A stretch of DNA of 64,000 nucleotides from Zobellia roscoffensis (GCF_015330165.1 NZ_JADDXT010000002.1:1300504-1364503), one strand, 5' to 3'. Positions 25,003-34,423 are shown, numbered from the stretch's first letter. Notes: a model not told the origin generated them from the sequence alone. Translations and numbers: made by a program.

Positions 25003-26172
25003 ATGGAAAAACAAAAAAACCTAAGCAATACCGTTCTCTATCTCATGAGCCTATCTGCTGGTCTAATTGTAGCCAACCTGTACTACAACCAACCTCTGCT
25101 GCACATGATTTCAGTAAGTTTTGGGGTAACAGAATCTGCTGTTAGTAATGTTGCATTGGCTTCTCAGTTAGGCTATGCATTTGGGTTGCTTTTTGTAGTT
25201 CCTTTGGGCGACATGATATCCAATCAAAAAATATTGAAATTTGATTTTGCACTTATGCTCATATCGCTATTGGCTGCAGGGTTCTCAACTTCATTATGGC
25301 TACTTGTTGTTGCCAGTTTCTTTATTGGGTGTACCTCTGCTTTACCACAACTGTTCGTTCCTATGGCTGCTCAATTATCAAATGCTAAAAATAGAGGCCG
25401 GGCCATTGGCATTGTCATGAGCGGATTGCTGATTGGTATTTTGGCAAGTCGTGCTATTAGTGGTTTTGTTGGCGAGCAATTTGGTTGGCGCACTATGTAT
25501 TTTGTAGCTACGGTAATGATGCTTATCCTTTTTATTGTTTTAAAATTAAAATTGCCACAGATCAAACCTGTTTATGAAGGCAGTTATAAAGACTTGATGA
25601 AATCATTAATTCATTTCTTTAAAACCGAACCTCCATTGCGACTTGCAGCAGTAAGAGGCGGACTTTCATTTGCAGGGCTGAGTGCTTTTTGGACAACTTT
25701 AGTTTTTCTAATGGAGGATAATTTTGGCTATGGAAGTGGTATTACCGGTATGTTTGGCCTTATTGGAGTGGTAGGCGCATTAGCAGCCACAGTAGTAGGA
25801 AAACTAAGCGACCGTATGAGCAAAAACCGAATTGTTATTATATCTACCTTAGTTTTAATTCTCTCTTGGGCTGTATTTTTGTTTTCCCATCACTCAATCA
25901 TAGGCATTATAATTGGTGTTATCCTGGTAGACCTTGGCCAACAATCACTTCATATTGCCAATCAGAACATTATATTCTCCCGAAATGAGAACGCCCGTAA
26001 CCGTGTAAATACGGTTTATATGGTTATCTTTTTCTTAGGAGGTGCCCTTGGAACCGTGTTAGGCGCTTACGCGTGGCAGCACTACCAATGGATGGGTGTA
26101 TCTACTCTTGGTCTAATCCTTTCAATTGTATCACTAATTGCCCATCTGGGTTTTGGGGATAAGAAAATTTAA
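25003..26172 (+). CDS. MFS transporter
   Basis: An inner-membrane protein of ~389 residues with about 12 hydrophobic segments and the MFS pattern: YYNQPLLHMIS near the start, GDMISNQK between helices 2 and 3, and GKLSDRMSKNR between helices 8 and 9. It resembles YnfM/YgaY-like drug or metabolite exporters; the substrate is unknown. An ATG four codons upstream (24991) is also possible. Single gene, convergent with trhO, with only 3 bp between the stops. Confidence 0.85.
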   Translation: MEKQKNLSNTVLYLMSLSAGLIVANLYYNQPLLHMISVSFGVTESAVSNVALASQLGYAFGLLFVVPLGDMISNQKILKFDFALMLISLLAAGFSTSLWLLVVASFFIGCTSALPQLFVPMAAQLSNAKNRGRAIGIVMSGLLIGILASRAISGFVGEQFGWRTMYFVATVMMLILFIVLKLKLPQIKPVYEGSYKDLMKSLIHFFKTEPPLRLAAVRGGLSFAGLSAFWTTLVFLMEDNFGYGSGITGMFGLIGVVGALAATVVGKLSDRMSKNRIVIISTLVLILSWAVFLFSHHSIIGIIIGVILVDLGQQSLHIANQNIIFSRNENARNRVNTVYMVIFFLGGALGTVLGAYAWQHYQWMGVSTLGLILSIVSLIAHLGFGDKKI

Positions 26173-26175
26173 ATC

Positions 26176-27207
26176 TTACTTTTTAAACTTTAAGACTTCT
26201 GACCTTCCCTTTTTAAAAATTTTATTGCTGGCCCCTTTTCCCCTTCTCAGTTCTTTCTGTTCCTCAAAAGGCAAGGCATTTATTTCTTGACAACTGTCCG
26301 AACAGCAATTGTCCATCTTTTGGGCGCACTCATCACATTGAATAAACAAAAGGTGACAAGCTTCGTTAGCACAATTTACATGGTTGTCACATGGTTTACC
26401 ACACTGGTGACAGTTGGCAATTACATCATCAGTAATTCGCTCGCTGCGTCGGTGATCAAAAACAAAGTTTTTGCCTAAAAATTTATTTTCAAGGTTTTTA
26501 TTCTCCACTTGGCGGGTATAATCAATAATACCACCTTCCAATTGATATACTTGCTTAAAGCCTTTATGCTTATAATACGCACTTGCTTTTTCACATCTAA
26601 TACCACCCGTACAGTACATGACCAGTTTCTTATCCTCTTTATGATTCTCAAGGTCCTTTTCAATAATATCTAATGAATCCCTAAACGTATCAACATCTGG
26701 GGTAATAGCTTTTTTAAAATGACCAATTTCGCTCTCATAGTGATTACGCATATCTACCAGAACCGTATCTGGGTCTTCTATAAGTTCATTGAATTTTTCC
26801 GCATCAACATGAATACCTTTATTTGTTACATCAAAAGTATCATCTACCAGACCATCTGCCACAATTTTATTTCTCACCTTTACCTTTAATTTTAAGAAAG
26901 AGAGATTGTCTTGCTCAATGGCGATATTCAACCGAACATTTTCCAAAAAAGAAATACTGTCCAAATGGGTTTTAAATTCTTCAAAATTTTCGGCAGGTAC
27001 GGATAATTGGGCATTTATCCCTTCGTGAGCCACATAAATTCGCCCAAGAACGTCCAATTCGTTCCAATTGATGAAAAGATGATTTCTAAATATTTCCGGA
27101 TTACCGATCTGTGCATATTTGTAGAAAGAGATAGTCAAACGTTCTTGACCGGCTTCTTCAATAAGTGCCGCTCTTTCTTTTGCACTTAAGTTATTGTACA
27201 GTTGCAT
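26176..27207 (-). CDS. trhO: tRNA uridine(34) hydroxylase (rhodanese-like)
   Basis: A 343-residue protein of the YceA/TrhO family, which hydroxylates U34 of tRNA with O2 on the way to 5-carboxymethoxyuridine or 5-methoxyuridine. An N-terminal domain (to ~105) precedes a rhodanese domain (about 125-230) with the active-site loop YCTGGIRCEKASAYY (Cys199) and a Cys-rich tail (CHQCGKPCDNH, CDECAQK, CCSDSC) that can bind metal. The start at 27207 (MQLYNNL) is the family start; the upstream extension is not conserved in style. Confidence 0.9.
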   Translation of the reverse strand: MQLYNNLSAKERAALIEEAGQERLTISFYKYAQIGNPEIFRNHLFINWNELDVLGRIYVAHEGINAQLSVPAENFEEFKTHLDSISFLENVRLNIAIEQDNLSFLKLKVKVRNKIVADGLVDDTFDVTNKGIHVDAEKFNELIEDPDTVLVDMRNHYESEIGHFKKAITPDVDTFRDSLDIIEKDLENHKEDKKLVMYCTGGIRCEKASAYYKHKGFKQVYQLEGGIIDYTRQVENKNLENKFLGKNFVFDHRRSERITDDVIANCHQCGKPCDNHVNCANEACHLLFIQCDECAQKMDNCCSDSCQEINALPFEEQKELRRGKGASNKIFKKGRSEVLKFKK

Positions 27208-27318
27208 GCTATACCAATGTTTTAAGTTTGTAAAGAATAATTTAAGTGGGCAAAGATAAGAAATATTGAGGATTGTTTTAATAACGGTAGAACGGAAGTA
27301 AAAAGACAAACATCAACC

Positions 27319-27416
27319 GTAAACTACCTTGGGTAGATTCAAGAAACAATAAAATAGAATATACTTAGATTTCAAGTAAAGCATCGGAATATTCAACTTG
27401 AATATCGAGTAAAAAA
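27319..27416 (+). repeat. interspersed repeat, copy 2 (decayed)
   Basis: This aligns end to end with 13379-13475: GTAAACTACCT at the left, GAATA-ACTT and TCGGA inside, and ATCGAGTAAAAA at the right. The inner palindrome of copy 1 has been lost here. It also lies between divergent genes (trhO and recA). Confidence 0.5.
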
Positions 27417-27420
27417 TAAA

Positions 27421-27449
27421 AAAGAGCCCTGACAAAATCAAGGCTCTTT
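27421..27449 (-). terminator. terminator downstream of the 27448 ORF
   Basis: Stem AAAGAGCC-C-TGA / TCA-A-GGCTCTTT with one mismatch, followed on the minus strand by TTTTTTATTTTTT. A good rho-independent terminator that overlaps the stop codon of the small minus-strand frame. Confidence 0.8.
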
Positions 27450-27618
27450 ATTGACCGTTCCAATTTTTCTTCTTCATAGCATCTTTAAAGAACACATTAA
27501 AAAGGAAACGATCACCATTGTCCCCTAACACTAAAAAGGGGCACTTATTTGAGTTAGTTTCCGGTTCATGACCGGAACAGTATTTTAAATAAGATACTAC
27601 GCCGCCTTCAAGGTTGCG
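27448..27618 (-). pseudogene. possible small gene or 5'-truncated gene relic
   Basis: The frame is open for 56 codons between a TAA at 27619-27621 and a TAA at 27448-27450. It reads like protein (LEGGVVSYLKYCSGHEPE ... GDNGDRFLFNVFFKDAMKKK) and its stop is directly followed by a strong terminator. No ATG, GTG or TTG lies near the 5' end; the only internal candidates (a GTG and an ATG) would leave short peptides. It may be the 3' remnant of a decayed gene or may use a rare start. I do not recognise the family. Confidence 0.35.
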
Positions 27619-27820
27619 TTATTGAAACAACTTTTTTAATAAACACTTCTGTTTTAGACGTGTAACAAACGGATACCTTACGAACCGAATAATAATTATT
27701 GAAATTTTAACGTATTGCGAATGCGAAAAAAACCCGTACCCTATTTTTAGAAAATGAATGGCAGAACTGGCATTATGATAAAAGAAATGCTAATTTAGCA
27801 TCCCTTAAAAAAAAGAAAAT
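27619..27820. other. recA upstream region
   Basis: About 200 bp with no gene. It must hold the recA promoter. The closest -7-like word on the plus strand is TATTTTTA near 27744-27751, a weak match. No SOS-type palindrome was recognised by eye. Confidence 0.3.
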
Positions 27821-28828
27821 ATGAGCTCGGAAAAAGATGCAAAACTAAAAGCCCTTAAGTTAACCTTAGATAAATTAGATAAGACTTACGGAAAAGGTGC
27901 CGTAATGAAAATGGGCGATAGAGTGGTGGAAGATGTTGAAATCATCCCTTCCGGTTCATTAGGCCTAGATATAGCCTTAGGCGTAGGTGGTTACCCACGT
28001 GGTAGAGTCATTGAAATTTACGGTCCGGAATCATCGGGTAAAACCACTTTGACCTTACACGCTATTGCCGAAGCTCAAAAAAACGGAGGAATTGCAGCTT
28101 TTATTGATGCAGAGCACGCTTTTGACCGTTTTTATGCTCAAAAACTAGGTGTTGATATTGACAACCTGATTATTTCTCAACCGGATAATGGTGAGCAAGC
28201 ATTGGAAATTGCCGATAACTTGATCCGTTCTGGTGCTATTGACATTGTTATTATTGACTCCGTTGCTGCGTTGACCCCTAAAAGTGAGATTGAAGGTGAA
28301 ATGGGAGACTCTAAAATGGGGCTTCACGCAAGGTTAATGTCACAAGCACTTCGGAAGCTTACCGGTTCTATCAGTAAAACCAATTGTACCGTAATCTTCA
28401 TTAACCAGTTACGTGAGAAAATTGGCGTAATGTTCGGAAACCCTGAAACAACTACTGGTGGTAACGCATTAAAATTCTACGCTTCGGTACGACTTGACAT
28501 TCGTAGATCTACACAAATTAAGGATACAGATGGTAATGTTCAAGGGAACAAAACCCGTGTAAAAGTTGTGAAGAACAAAGTTGCACCGCCATTTAGAACT
28601 ACTGAGTTTGATATTATGTATGGCGAAGGAATCTCTAAAGTCGGAGAGATAATCGACCTTGGCGTGGAGTATGAAATCGTTAAGAAAAGTGGTTCTTGGT
28701 TCAGTTATGGAGATACAAAATTAGGACAAGGCCGTGATGCCGTAAAGTCCTTATTATTAGACAACCCAGAACTTTTTGAAGAATTGGACGGAAAAATCAG
28801 AGCTGCTATTAAAGCTCTAAAAGAATAA
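27821..28828 (+). CDS. recA: recombinase RecA
   Basis: The 335-residue RecA is the strand-exchange ATPase of homologous recombination and the SOS co-protease. It has Walker A at residues 68-76 (GPESSGKTT), Walker B in IVIIDSVAAL, the L2-region motif around NQLREKIGVMFGNPETTTGG, and a typical start MSSEKDAKLKALKLTLDKL. Full length and no intein. Monocistronic, followed by a 19-bp-stem hairpin. Confidence 0.98.
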   Translation: MSSEKDAKLKALKLTLDKLDKTYGKGAVMKMGDRVVEDVEIIPSGSLGLDIALGVGGYPRGRVIEIYGPESSGKTTLTLHAIAEAQKNGGIAAFIDAEHAFDRFYAQKLGVDIDNLIISQPDNGEQALEIADNLIRSGAIDIVIIDSVAALTPKSEIEGEMGDSKMGLHARLMSQALRKLTGSISKTNCTVIFINQLREKIGVMFGNPETTTGGNALKFYASVRLDIRRSTQIKDTDGNVQGNKTRVKVVKNKVAPPFRTTEFDIMYGEGISKVGEIIDLGVEYEIVKKSGSWFSYGDTKLGQGRDAVKSLLLDNPELFEELDGKIRAAIKALKE

Positions 28829-28855
28829 TTAGGAATATCTTCCTTTAAGAGTACC

Positions 28856-28903
28856 TTGCGCCGTTATTATACGACTATTGATAATCGTATAATAACGGCG
28901 CAA
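28856..28903. terminator. long hairpin downstream of recA
   Basis: A perfect 19-bp inverted repeat (TTGCGCCGTTATTATACGA and its complement) with a 10-base spacer. There is no T-tract after it on the plus strand, so termination is plausible but not typical. Confidence 0.5.
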
Positions 28904-28980
28904 CGCTTTAACCTAAGCTTAAGAATACTTCACGCAACCCTTGTAACAATTTTCCATCTATTATAAAAAATTTGAATACT

Positions 28981-29409
28981 ATGGGTAAATTGTACCTTAA
29001 GCTTTTAACAATTGCATTTGCGCTAACTACAGTATCTTGTAGTTTAAATGATGACGACATAAACTTTAAGTATACGCCTTTAGAAATTACAGGAGCCACT
29101 TTGCCGGATACCTTTGAACTCGGAGAAGTATATGATGTAAATGTTAACATTCTAAGAACTAACGATTGTAATTTATTTGATCGGTTTGATGTGACCCGTT
29201 CTTTTACGGACACTAGTCAAATTAGGACCGTTTCTGCCATTGGTATTGCTTTAGAGAAAGATTCTTGCGCCGACGTTAATGATGAAATTGAAGATTTATT
29301 TCAGTTTGAAGTTCTTTATACCGAACCTTATATTTTTAGATTTTATACGGGCGATGATGTTGAGGGAGAAGCTGAATTTATAGAAATTGAAGTGCCAGTG
29401 AAAGAATAA
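28981..29409 (+). CDS. putative lipoprotein, 142 aa
   Basis: The ATG at 28981 gives a signal with a lipobox at TTVSC (Cys20), followed by the DDD stretch common in exported Bacteroidetes lipoproteins. The mature part is acidic and beta-rich in appearance, with two Cys (TNDCN, KDSCADV) that might form a disulfide. No family is recognised. It precedes the sigma factor gene by ~90 bp on the same strand. Confidence 0.7.
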   Translation: MGKLYLKLLTIAFALTTVSCSLNDDDINFKYTPLEITGATLPDTFELGEVYDVNVNILRTNDCNLFDRFDVTRSFTDTSQIRTVSAIGIALEKDSCADVNDEIEDLFQFEVLYTEPYIFRFYTGDDVEGEAEFIEIEVPVKE

Positions 29410-29502
29410 TTATCTTTAACCTAAATCGTAAGTACTTCACAAGAACTTTTTTAAGCAAGTATATAACGATTAACCAAATGTTTTAAAAAACACGCCGTCA
29501 CT

Positions 29503-30075
29503 TTGGGTCTAGAAGAACTCATTATTAATTGCAAAAAAGGAAACCGCAAGGCACAAGAACAATTGTATCGCGATTATTCTCGCACCTTGTTCGGTATCTG
29601 CTTAAAGTATTCGCGTAACCGCACGGAAGCCGAAGACAATTTGCATGACAGTTTTTTGGTCATTTATGAAAAAGTGGGGCAGTTTAAACACAAGGGCTCT
29701 TTTGAAGGGTGGCTAAAGCGTATTACCGTCAATACCGTACTTCAAAAATACCGTAAAGATGAGCCTTTAAGCTTAGTAAGCGATGCAATTGAAGATACAG
29801 AAACGGTATTGGATAGCAGCTATGAAAATTTAAGTTTAGACGTATTACTAAAACACATTCAAGAATTACCGGATAAATACCGCCTTACATTCAACCTATA
29901 TGTTTTAGACGGGTATACCCACAAAGAAATCAGCGAGCTTTTAGGTACCACCCAGGGCACATCAAAAAGTAATCTGGCCAGAGCACGCAAGTTGTTAAAA
30001 GAAAAAATAGAGATTACAAAGAATAAAGCCATCATTGGCCTACTCATCTTCCTTTTGATAGGATTTTGCGTTTGA
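29503..30075 (+). CDS. RNA polymerase sigma-70 family (ECF-like) factor with hydrophobic tail
   Basis: The 190-residue protein has region 2 (about 20-85: ...TEAEDNLHDSFLVIYEKV... GSFEGWLKRI) and region 4 (about 120-165: LPDKYRLTFNLYVLDGYTHKEISELLG), the ECF layout. The start is a TTG; no ATG is available in frame nearby. The last ~17 residues (AIIGLLIFLLIGFC) form a hydrophobic stretch after a basic segment and could tether the factor to the membrane, which is unusual. It is followed 56 bp later by an anti-sigma-like membrane protein gene, probably its partner. Confidence 0.85.
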   Translation: MGLEELIINCKKGNRKAQEQLYRDYSRTLFGICLKYSRNRTEAEDNLHDSFLVIYEKVGQFKHKGSFEGWLKRITVNTVLQKYRKDEPLSLVSDAIEDTETVLDSSYENLSLDVLLKHIQELPDKYRLTFNLYVLDGYTHKEISELLGTTQGTSKSNLARARKLLKEKIEITKNKAIIGLLIFLLIGFCV

Positions 30076-30131
30076 CCTTTGAAAAAGAGTACATCAAAAA
30101 AACAAAATACCAAGTACCTAAGCATTGAATA

Positions 30132-31727
30132 ATGAGTAAAAAAAATATAGAAAACCTGTTTCAGGAAAAGTTTCGCGACTTTGAGGAGGTGCCGGACCCA
30201 AGGGTCTGGACATCCATTGAAGCCTCTCTGAACAAGAAGAAAAAGAAAAGGGCCTTTCCTATCTGGTGGACCCTGGGCGGAGCTGCAGCGGCATTGGTTA
30301 TTGGATTAGTTGCTTTCTATCCCTTTGAGACTAAAAACGAAGCTCCTAGTAGTTTCACAGATGTTGACCAAAAGGAAAATACAATTGAAAACACCCCTAA
30401 AAATACCAATGAGTTTATTTTAGACAACACAGACGAAGTTGTTGAAAATGAGTCTAGTATATCCACATATTCTGAAATAACCCCAGAGTCCTCAAATAAG
30501 GAAACAAAGCACAAAACTACGACTACTTTGAATGCTGACGAGATTCAAACTAATTCTCACAAAAGTACGTACGAAAAGTCAGGTTTAAAATCAAATATAA
30601 CCACAGAAGTTGCTCAAACAGAAAAAAAACCAAATGGTACCGAAAATACTAGAACCATTATGAGTACCTCTAACAAACCTGACTATGCTTCCAACCTGGA
30701 AAAAGACAATCAACCTATAACAGCATCAAACCATTCTCCCTCAAACGAAGAGCATATAGAAACATCAAAAACTAACGTTAGTGATTCAATCGGCATAGCT
30801 TCAAACATAAACAATGCAGATAGCCCAGAAACGAAACTTCGAAAAGACGATGATCCAGCTTCAGTTTCCCAAACAGAAATAGTAGAAAACATCACGTCCG
30901 TTCAAAAAGAGAAAGAGGAAAACGAAATGAAATCCATTTTTGATGAAATTGAAGCTGAGGAAGAAATTGTAAGCACTGAAAAAACCGGTCGTTGGTCTGC
31001 AGGACCCAATGTTGCTCCCGTTTATTACAATGCAATTGGTGACGGTTCGCCAGTAAATTCCATTTTTAATGAAAATTCTAAATCCGGGAATACTAACCTT
31101 AGCTACGGTCTAACCGTTGCCTATGCTTTAAATGATAAATTAAGCATACGTTCCGGGCTAAATAAAGTAGACTATGGGTATGACACCAATGATGTTGGTT
31201 TTACCTCTACCTTACAAGAAGCCTCCTCAGAAAAAATACAGAATATTAACTATGCCAGTACTGCAAAAAACATAGTGGTCACCGGCCAAAATAGCAACTT
31301 TAATAGTCTGGCAAATGCCGATGCTATGTTTGCTTTTGAAGTCACAGACGCTAATCCTAACCAAAGAAACGGCACCATGGCACAGCAATTTGGATATCTA
31401 GAGGTGCCTTTAGAGCTTGACTACGCATTGATAGATCGCAAATTTGGCTTGAATATACTGGGCGGTGTAAGCTCATTGTTTCTGATAGACAACTCCGTAA
31501 CCCTTACATCAGGGGAGTTAACAACCGAAATAGGTGAAGCGAACAATGTGAACTCCGTTAACTTTAGTACCAACATTGGGTTTGGTGTTAATTACAAATT
31601 CACTCCTAAAATACGTTTTAACGTAGAACCAGTTTTTAAATATCAATTGAATACCTTCTCAGATGTATCCGGAGATTTCAATCCGTTTACCATTGGGGTT
31701 TACAGTGGACTTAATTTTAAATTCTAA
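30132..31727 (+). CDS. anti-sigma-like membrane protein with C-terminal beta-barrel-like domain
   Basis: The 531-residue protein has three parts. Residues 1-42 are cytosolic-looking with PDPRVWTSIEASLNKKKKK, as in many flavobacterial anti-sigma-type proteins. Residues ~44-66 form one transmembrane helix (WWTLGGAAAALVIGLV). Residues ~70-280 are a low-complexity Ser/Thr/Asn/Glu-rich stretch. Residues ~285-531 look like an outer-membrane beta-barrel of the PorT-like type and end in Phe (GLNFKF). It appears to span both membranes. The pairing with the upstream sigma factor suggests envelope-stress sensing, which is inference. Confidence 0.7.
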   Translation: MSKKNIENLFQEKFRDFEEVPDPRVWTSIEASLNKKKKKRAFPIWWTLGGAAAALVIGLVAFYPFETKNEAPSSFTDVDQKENTIENTPKNTNEFILDNTDEVVENESSISTYSEITPESSNKETKHKTTTTLNADEIQTNSHKSTYEKSGLKSNITTEVAQTEKKPNGTENTRTIMSTSNKPDYASNLEKDNQPITASNHSPSNEEHIETSKTNVSDSIGIASNINNADSPETKLRKDDDPASVSQTEIVENITSVQKEKEENEMKSIFDEIEAEEEIVSTEKTGRWSAGPNVAPVYYNAIGDGSPVNSIFNENSKSGNTNLSYGLTVAYALNDKLSIRSGLNKVDYGYDTNDVGFTSTLQEASSEKIQNINYASTAKNIVVTGQNSNFNSLANADAMFAFEVTDANPNQRNGTMAQQFGYLEVPLELDYALIDRKFGLNILGGVSSLFLIDNSVTLTSGELTTEIGEANNVNSVNFSTNIGFGVNYKFTPKIRFNVEPVFKYQLNTFSDVSGDFNPFTIGVYSGLNFKF

Positions 31728-31784
31728 ATTTATTCTCAGCCCTTCTTTATTTTTAGGTAGTTTGCACACTGTAAAAACTGATTG

Positions 31785-32669
31785 ATGAAACAGAAGCTTC
31801 AAATTTTTAAGGCGGTGGCATTTCACTCTAGTTTCACAAAAGCGGCAGAGCAACTTTTTATATCACAACCAGCCGTATCCAAAGCCATCCGTACTATTGA
31901 AGATGAATACAAAACCACTTTCTTTCTTAGAAAACGGAATTCAATTGAACTTACAGAAGACGGAAAAGCTTTTCTAGTCTATGCCAATAGAATACTAGAT
32001 ATACATTCCGAAATAGAAAATCAGTTTCTGCATCAGAAAGAACATATTCCTGATTCCATTCACTTTGGAGCAAGTACCACCTTAATCAACCATATAGTTC
32101 CAAAGATTATTGCGAAGTTTAGAACGCAGCATCCACATACCCATTTTGATATAAAAAGTGGCAATTCAGAAGAAATAGAAGAATCCATTCTAAACCAACA
32201 ATTAAATTTTGGCATCACGGAAGGCAGCAACACCAACCGCAAACTGCACTATAAAAAATTTATAAAAGACGAAATTGTACTGGTTACCAGCGTCAAAAAT
32301 TCGGCTTTCAAACAAAATACGATACCCACAGAGACCCTTCAGAAACTACCTATGATCGAGCGGGAAATGGGTTCCGGTACCAGAGAAATTATCTACCACT
32401 TTCTAAAAGAGCATCAGATTAAAAAACTGAACAACATTGTTACCCTAAATAGCACCGAAGCTATTAAACATTATCTCTACCACTCGGATACTTTTGCCCT
32501 ACTATCCATTCATGCTATAAATGAAGACCTCATTGCCAATAAATTGAAAATTATAGACATTAAGAATATTTCCATTGAACGTTGGTTTTACTTTGTTTCT
32601 AGAACAGGCTATCAATCTAACGTAATGGAGTACTTTGAAAAATTCGCCAGAAACAACTATAACTTTTAG
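31785..32669 (+). CDS. LysR-type transcriptional regulator (YeiE-like)
   Basis: The 294-residue protein has the N-terminal winged helix-turn-helix (about 15-40: SFTKAAEQLFISQPAVSKAI) and a LysR substrate domain (about 90-290). It starts with ATG at 31785; the TTG just before is not needed. It lies directly upstream of a YeiH-family gene in the same orientation, the common YeiE/CbbR-type regulator plus YeiH arrangement, so it probably controls that exporter in response to a small sulfur or amino acid ligand. Confidence 0.88.
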   Translation: MKQKLQIFKAVAFHSSFTKAAEQLFISQPAVSKAIRTIEDEYKTTFFLRKRNSIELTEDGKAFLVYANRILDIHSEIENQFLHQKEHIPDSIHFGASTTLINHIVPKIIAKFRTQHPHTHFDIKSGNSEEIEESILNQQLNFGITEGSNTNRKLHYKKFIKDEIVLVTSVKNSAFKQNTIPTETLQKLPMIEREMGSGTREIIYHFLKEHQIKKLNNIVTLNSTEAIKHYLYHSDTFALLSIHAINEDLIANKLKIIDIKNISIERWFYFVSRTGYQSNVMEYFEKFARNNYNF

Positions 32670-32691
32670 TTATTTCCTATAGCATATTAAA

Positions 32692-32724
32692 TTGCTTAAA
32701 AGTAATTTAACGCCCCTATTTTTG
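32692..32724 (+). promoter_or_regulatory. promoter of the yeiH-like gene
   Basis: TTG (32692-32694), 22 bp, then TATTTTTG (32717-32724): an exact flavobacterial -33/-7 promoter 20 bp upstream of the ATG at 32745. It lets the exporter be transcribed separately from the LysR gene. Confidence 0.65.
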
Positions 32725-32744
32725 TATCAGTAAATGAAGTTGAT

Positions 32745-33665
32745 ATGAAAGATAGAATGACAAAAGCAATATTTATAGGATTAGCATTATTAGTAGTTAG
32801 CGGATGGGTAAATAGCCCTACGGCACTACTTCTTGGTTTTGGTTTTACCTTATTTTTTAATAATCCGTTTAAGGCATATTGCCATAAGGCCATTCATTCC
32901 TTTCTTAAGGTATCTGTAGTAGGTTTAGGGTTTGGTATGTTCATAAAAGAAACCTTGGAGACCAGTAAAGAAGGTTTTACCTTAACTTTCTTATCCATTC
33001 TTTTAACCGTAAGCCTAGGCTTTCTCCTCACAAAACTTCTAAAATTAGACACCAAACTAGGACATTTGATTACCTCTGGAACTTCAGTTTGTGGTGGTAG
33101 TGCCATTGCGGCCATTTCTCCCGTAATCAACGCAAAAAGTAAAAGCATAAGTATTGCCTTAGGCGTCGTGTTCCTGTTAAACTCTGTAGCCTTATTTGTT
33201 TTTCCGGCTGTTGGACATTACCTAAACCTCACTCAACACCAATTCGGACTCTGGTGTGCTGTGGCAATACATGATACAAGTTCTGTGGTTGGTGCCGCTT
33301 TAGGCTATGGTGATGAAGCATTAAGAATAGCTACTACCGTGAAATTATCACGTATGCTCTGGATTATTCCACTATCCCTTCTCTCTATGTTTGTTTTTAA
33401 AACCAAAGGCGAAAAAGTGAAGTGGCCGTATTTCATCCTTCTTTTTATTGGAGCGATACTCGTAAACAGTTACCACCTTATCCCTGCACCGGCAACTAGT
33501 CTTCTAGTATCAGGCTCTAAACATCTTTTGGTATTGACCTTGTTTCTAGTGGGTTCGACTATTTCTATAAACGACTTGAAGAAAACAGGTATCCGTCCCA
33601 TGGTTTTGGCCGTTCTTCTTTGGATATTTATTTCAGTACTATCCCTAGTCTATATATTATACTAG
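32745..33665 (+). CDS. YeiH family (UPF0324) putative sulfate exporter
   Basis: The 306-residue inner-membrane protein has about 9-10 hydrophobic segments and the conserved TSVCGGSAIAAISPVI and AIHDTSSVVGAALGYG motifs of the family. Relatives are proposed to export sulfate or related anions during breakdown of sulfonates such as taurine. No sulfonate gene is adjacent, so the substrate is open. It follows the LysR regulator and has its own promoter. Confidence 0.85.
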   Translation: MKDRMTKAIFIGLALLVVSGWVNSPTALLLGFGFTLFFNNPFKAYCHKAIHSFLKVSVVGLGFGMFIKETLETSKEGFTLTFLSILLTVSLGFLLTKLLKLDTKLGHLITSGTSVCGGSAIAAISPVINAKSKSISIALGVVFLLNSVALFVFPAVGHYLNLTQHQFGLWCAVAIHDTSSVVGAALGYGDEALRIATTVKLSRMLWIIPLSLLSMFVFKTKGEKVKWPYFILLFIGAILVNSYHLIPAPATSLLVSGSKHLLVLTLFLVGSTISINDLKKTGIRPMVLAVLLWIFISVLSLVYILY

Positions 33666-33682
33666 TCTTGGTTATGCAGCGG

Positions 33683-34423
33683 TCATTTTGTTTGAAGCTC
33701 ATTCAAAATGACCGCTCTCACCTCTTCGCGTAGTCCCGCCTTATTCTCTTCGGAAAGTTTTTTAGTTTCAAAAAATCGATGCACTTTAGCACGAACCAGC
33801 CCAGGACCTCCACTAAAAAATGAAAATGAGAATCGCTTTTTGTTATCATAGAACGTCATGGGAACGACCGGTATTTTATGGGCAATAGCCATTCTGAAGG
33901 CTCCGTCTTTAAAATTATCCAGAAGAATGCTTTCATCATCCGGAACTCCACCTTCGGGAAAAATGCAGATACTTAATCCTTGGCTCAATCGTTTTTGTGC
34001 ACGCCTGTAAACCGCTGTTCTACTTTTAGCGTCGCTTCGATCTACCATAATACACACCCGTTTAAAGAAAAATCCAAAAAGAGGAATCTTTGCCAATTCT
34101 TTCTTTCCAACAAACACAAAAGGATTTTTGCTGACATAAAGCATAAGCATTATATCTAACATGCTGGTATGGTTTGCAACGAGCATATAACTCTTTCCCA
34201 TTGTTATTTTCTGCTCCCAAGATATTTTTGGCGGACACCACATTCCATACAAAATAGGCATGGCCCAAAGGTTTCTGGCCATCCAAAAAAACTGCGGATA
34301 CCATTTCTCGGACAACGTACTCAATAATAAAAAAGGAAAAAACAAAAGGATGGGCAAGGCAACCAGAATATAGAACCAAATGCGGTACAAGGTATAGCCT
34401 ATTTTTTTAAGTGGTTTGGGCAT
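33683..34423 (-). CDS. plsC: 1-acyl-sn-glycerol-3-phosphate acyltransferase
   Basis: The 246-residue membrane-associated protein makes phosphatidate from lysophosphatidate. The NHxxxxD motif is present as NHTSMLD (His85, Asp90), the substrate-binding FPEGG motif is present, and a hydrophobic anchor lies at about 12-38. The length is normal for bacterial PlsC. It is divergent from trpS with a gap of ~70 bp. Confidence 0.88.
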   Translation of the reverse strand: MPKPLKKIGYTLYRIWFYILVALPILLFFPFLLLSTLSEKWYPQFFWMARNLWAMPILYGMWCPPKISWEQKITMGKSYMLVANHTSMLDIMLMLYVSKNPFVFVGKKELAKIPLFGFFFKRVCIMVDRSDAKSRTAVYRRAQKRLSQGLSICIFPEGGVPDDESILLDNFKDGAFRMAIAHKIPVVPMTFYDNKKRFSFSFFSGGPGLVRAKVHRFFETKKLSEENKAGLREEVRAVILNELQTK

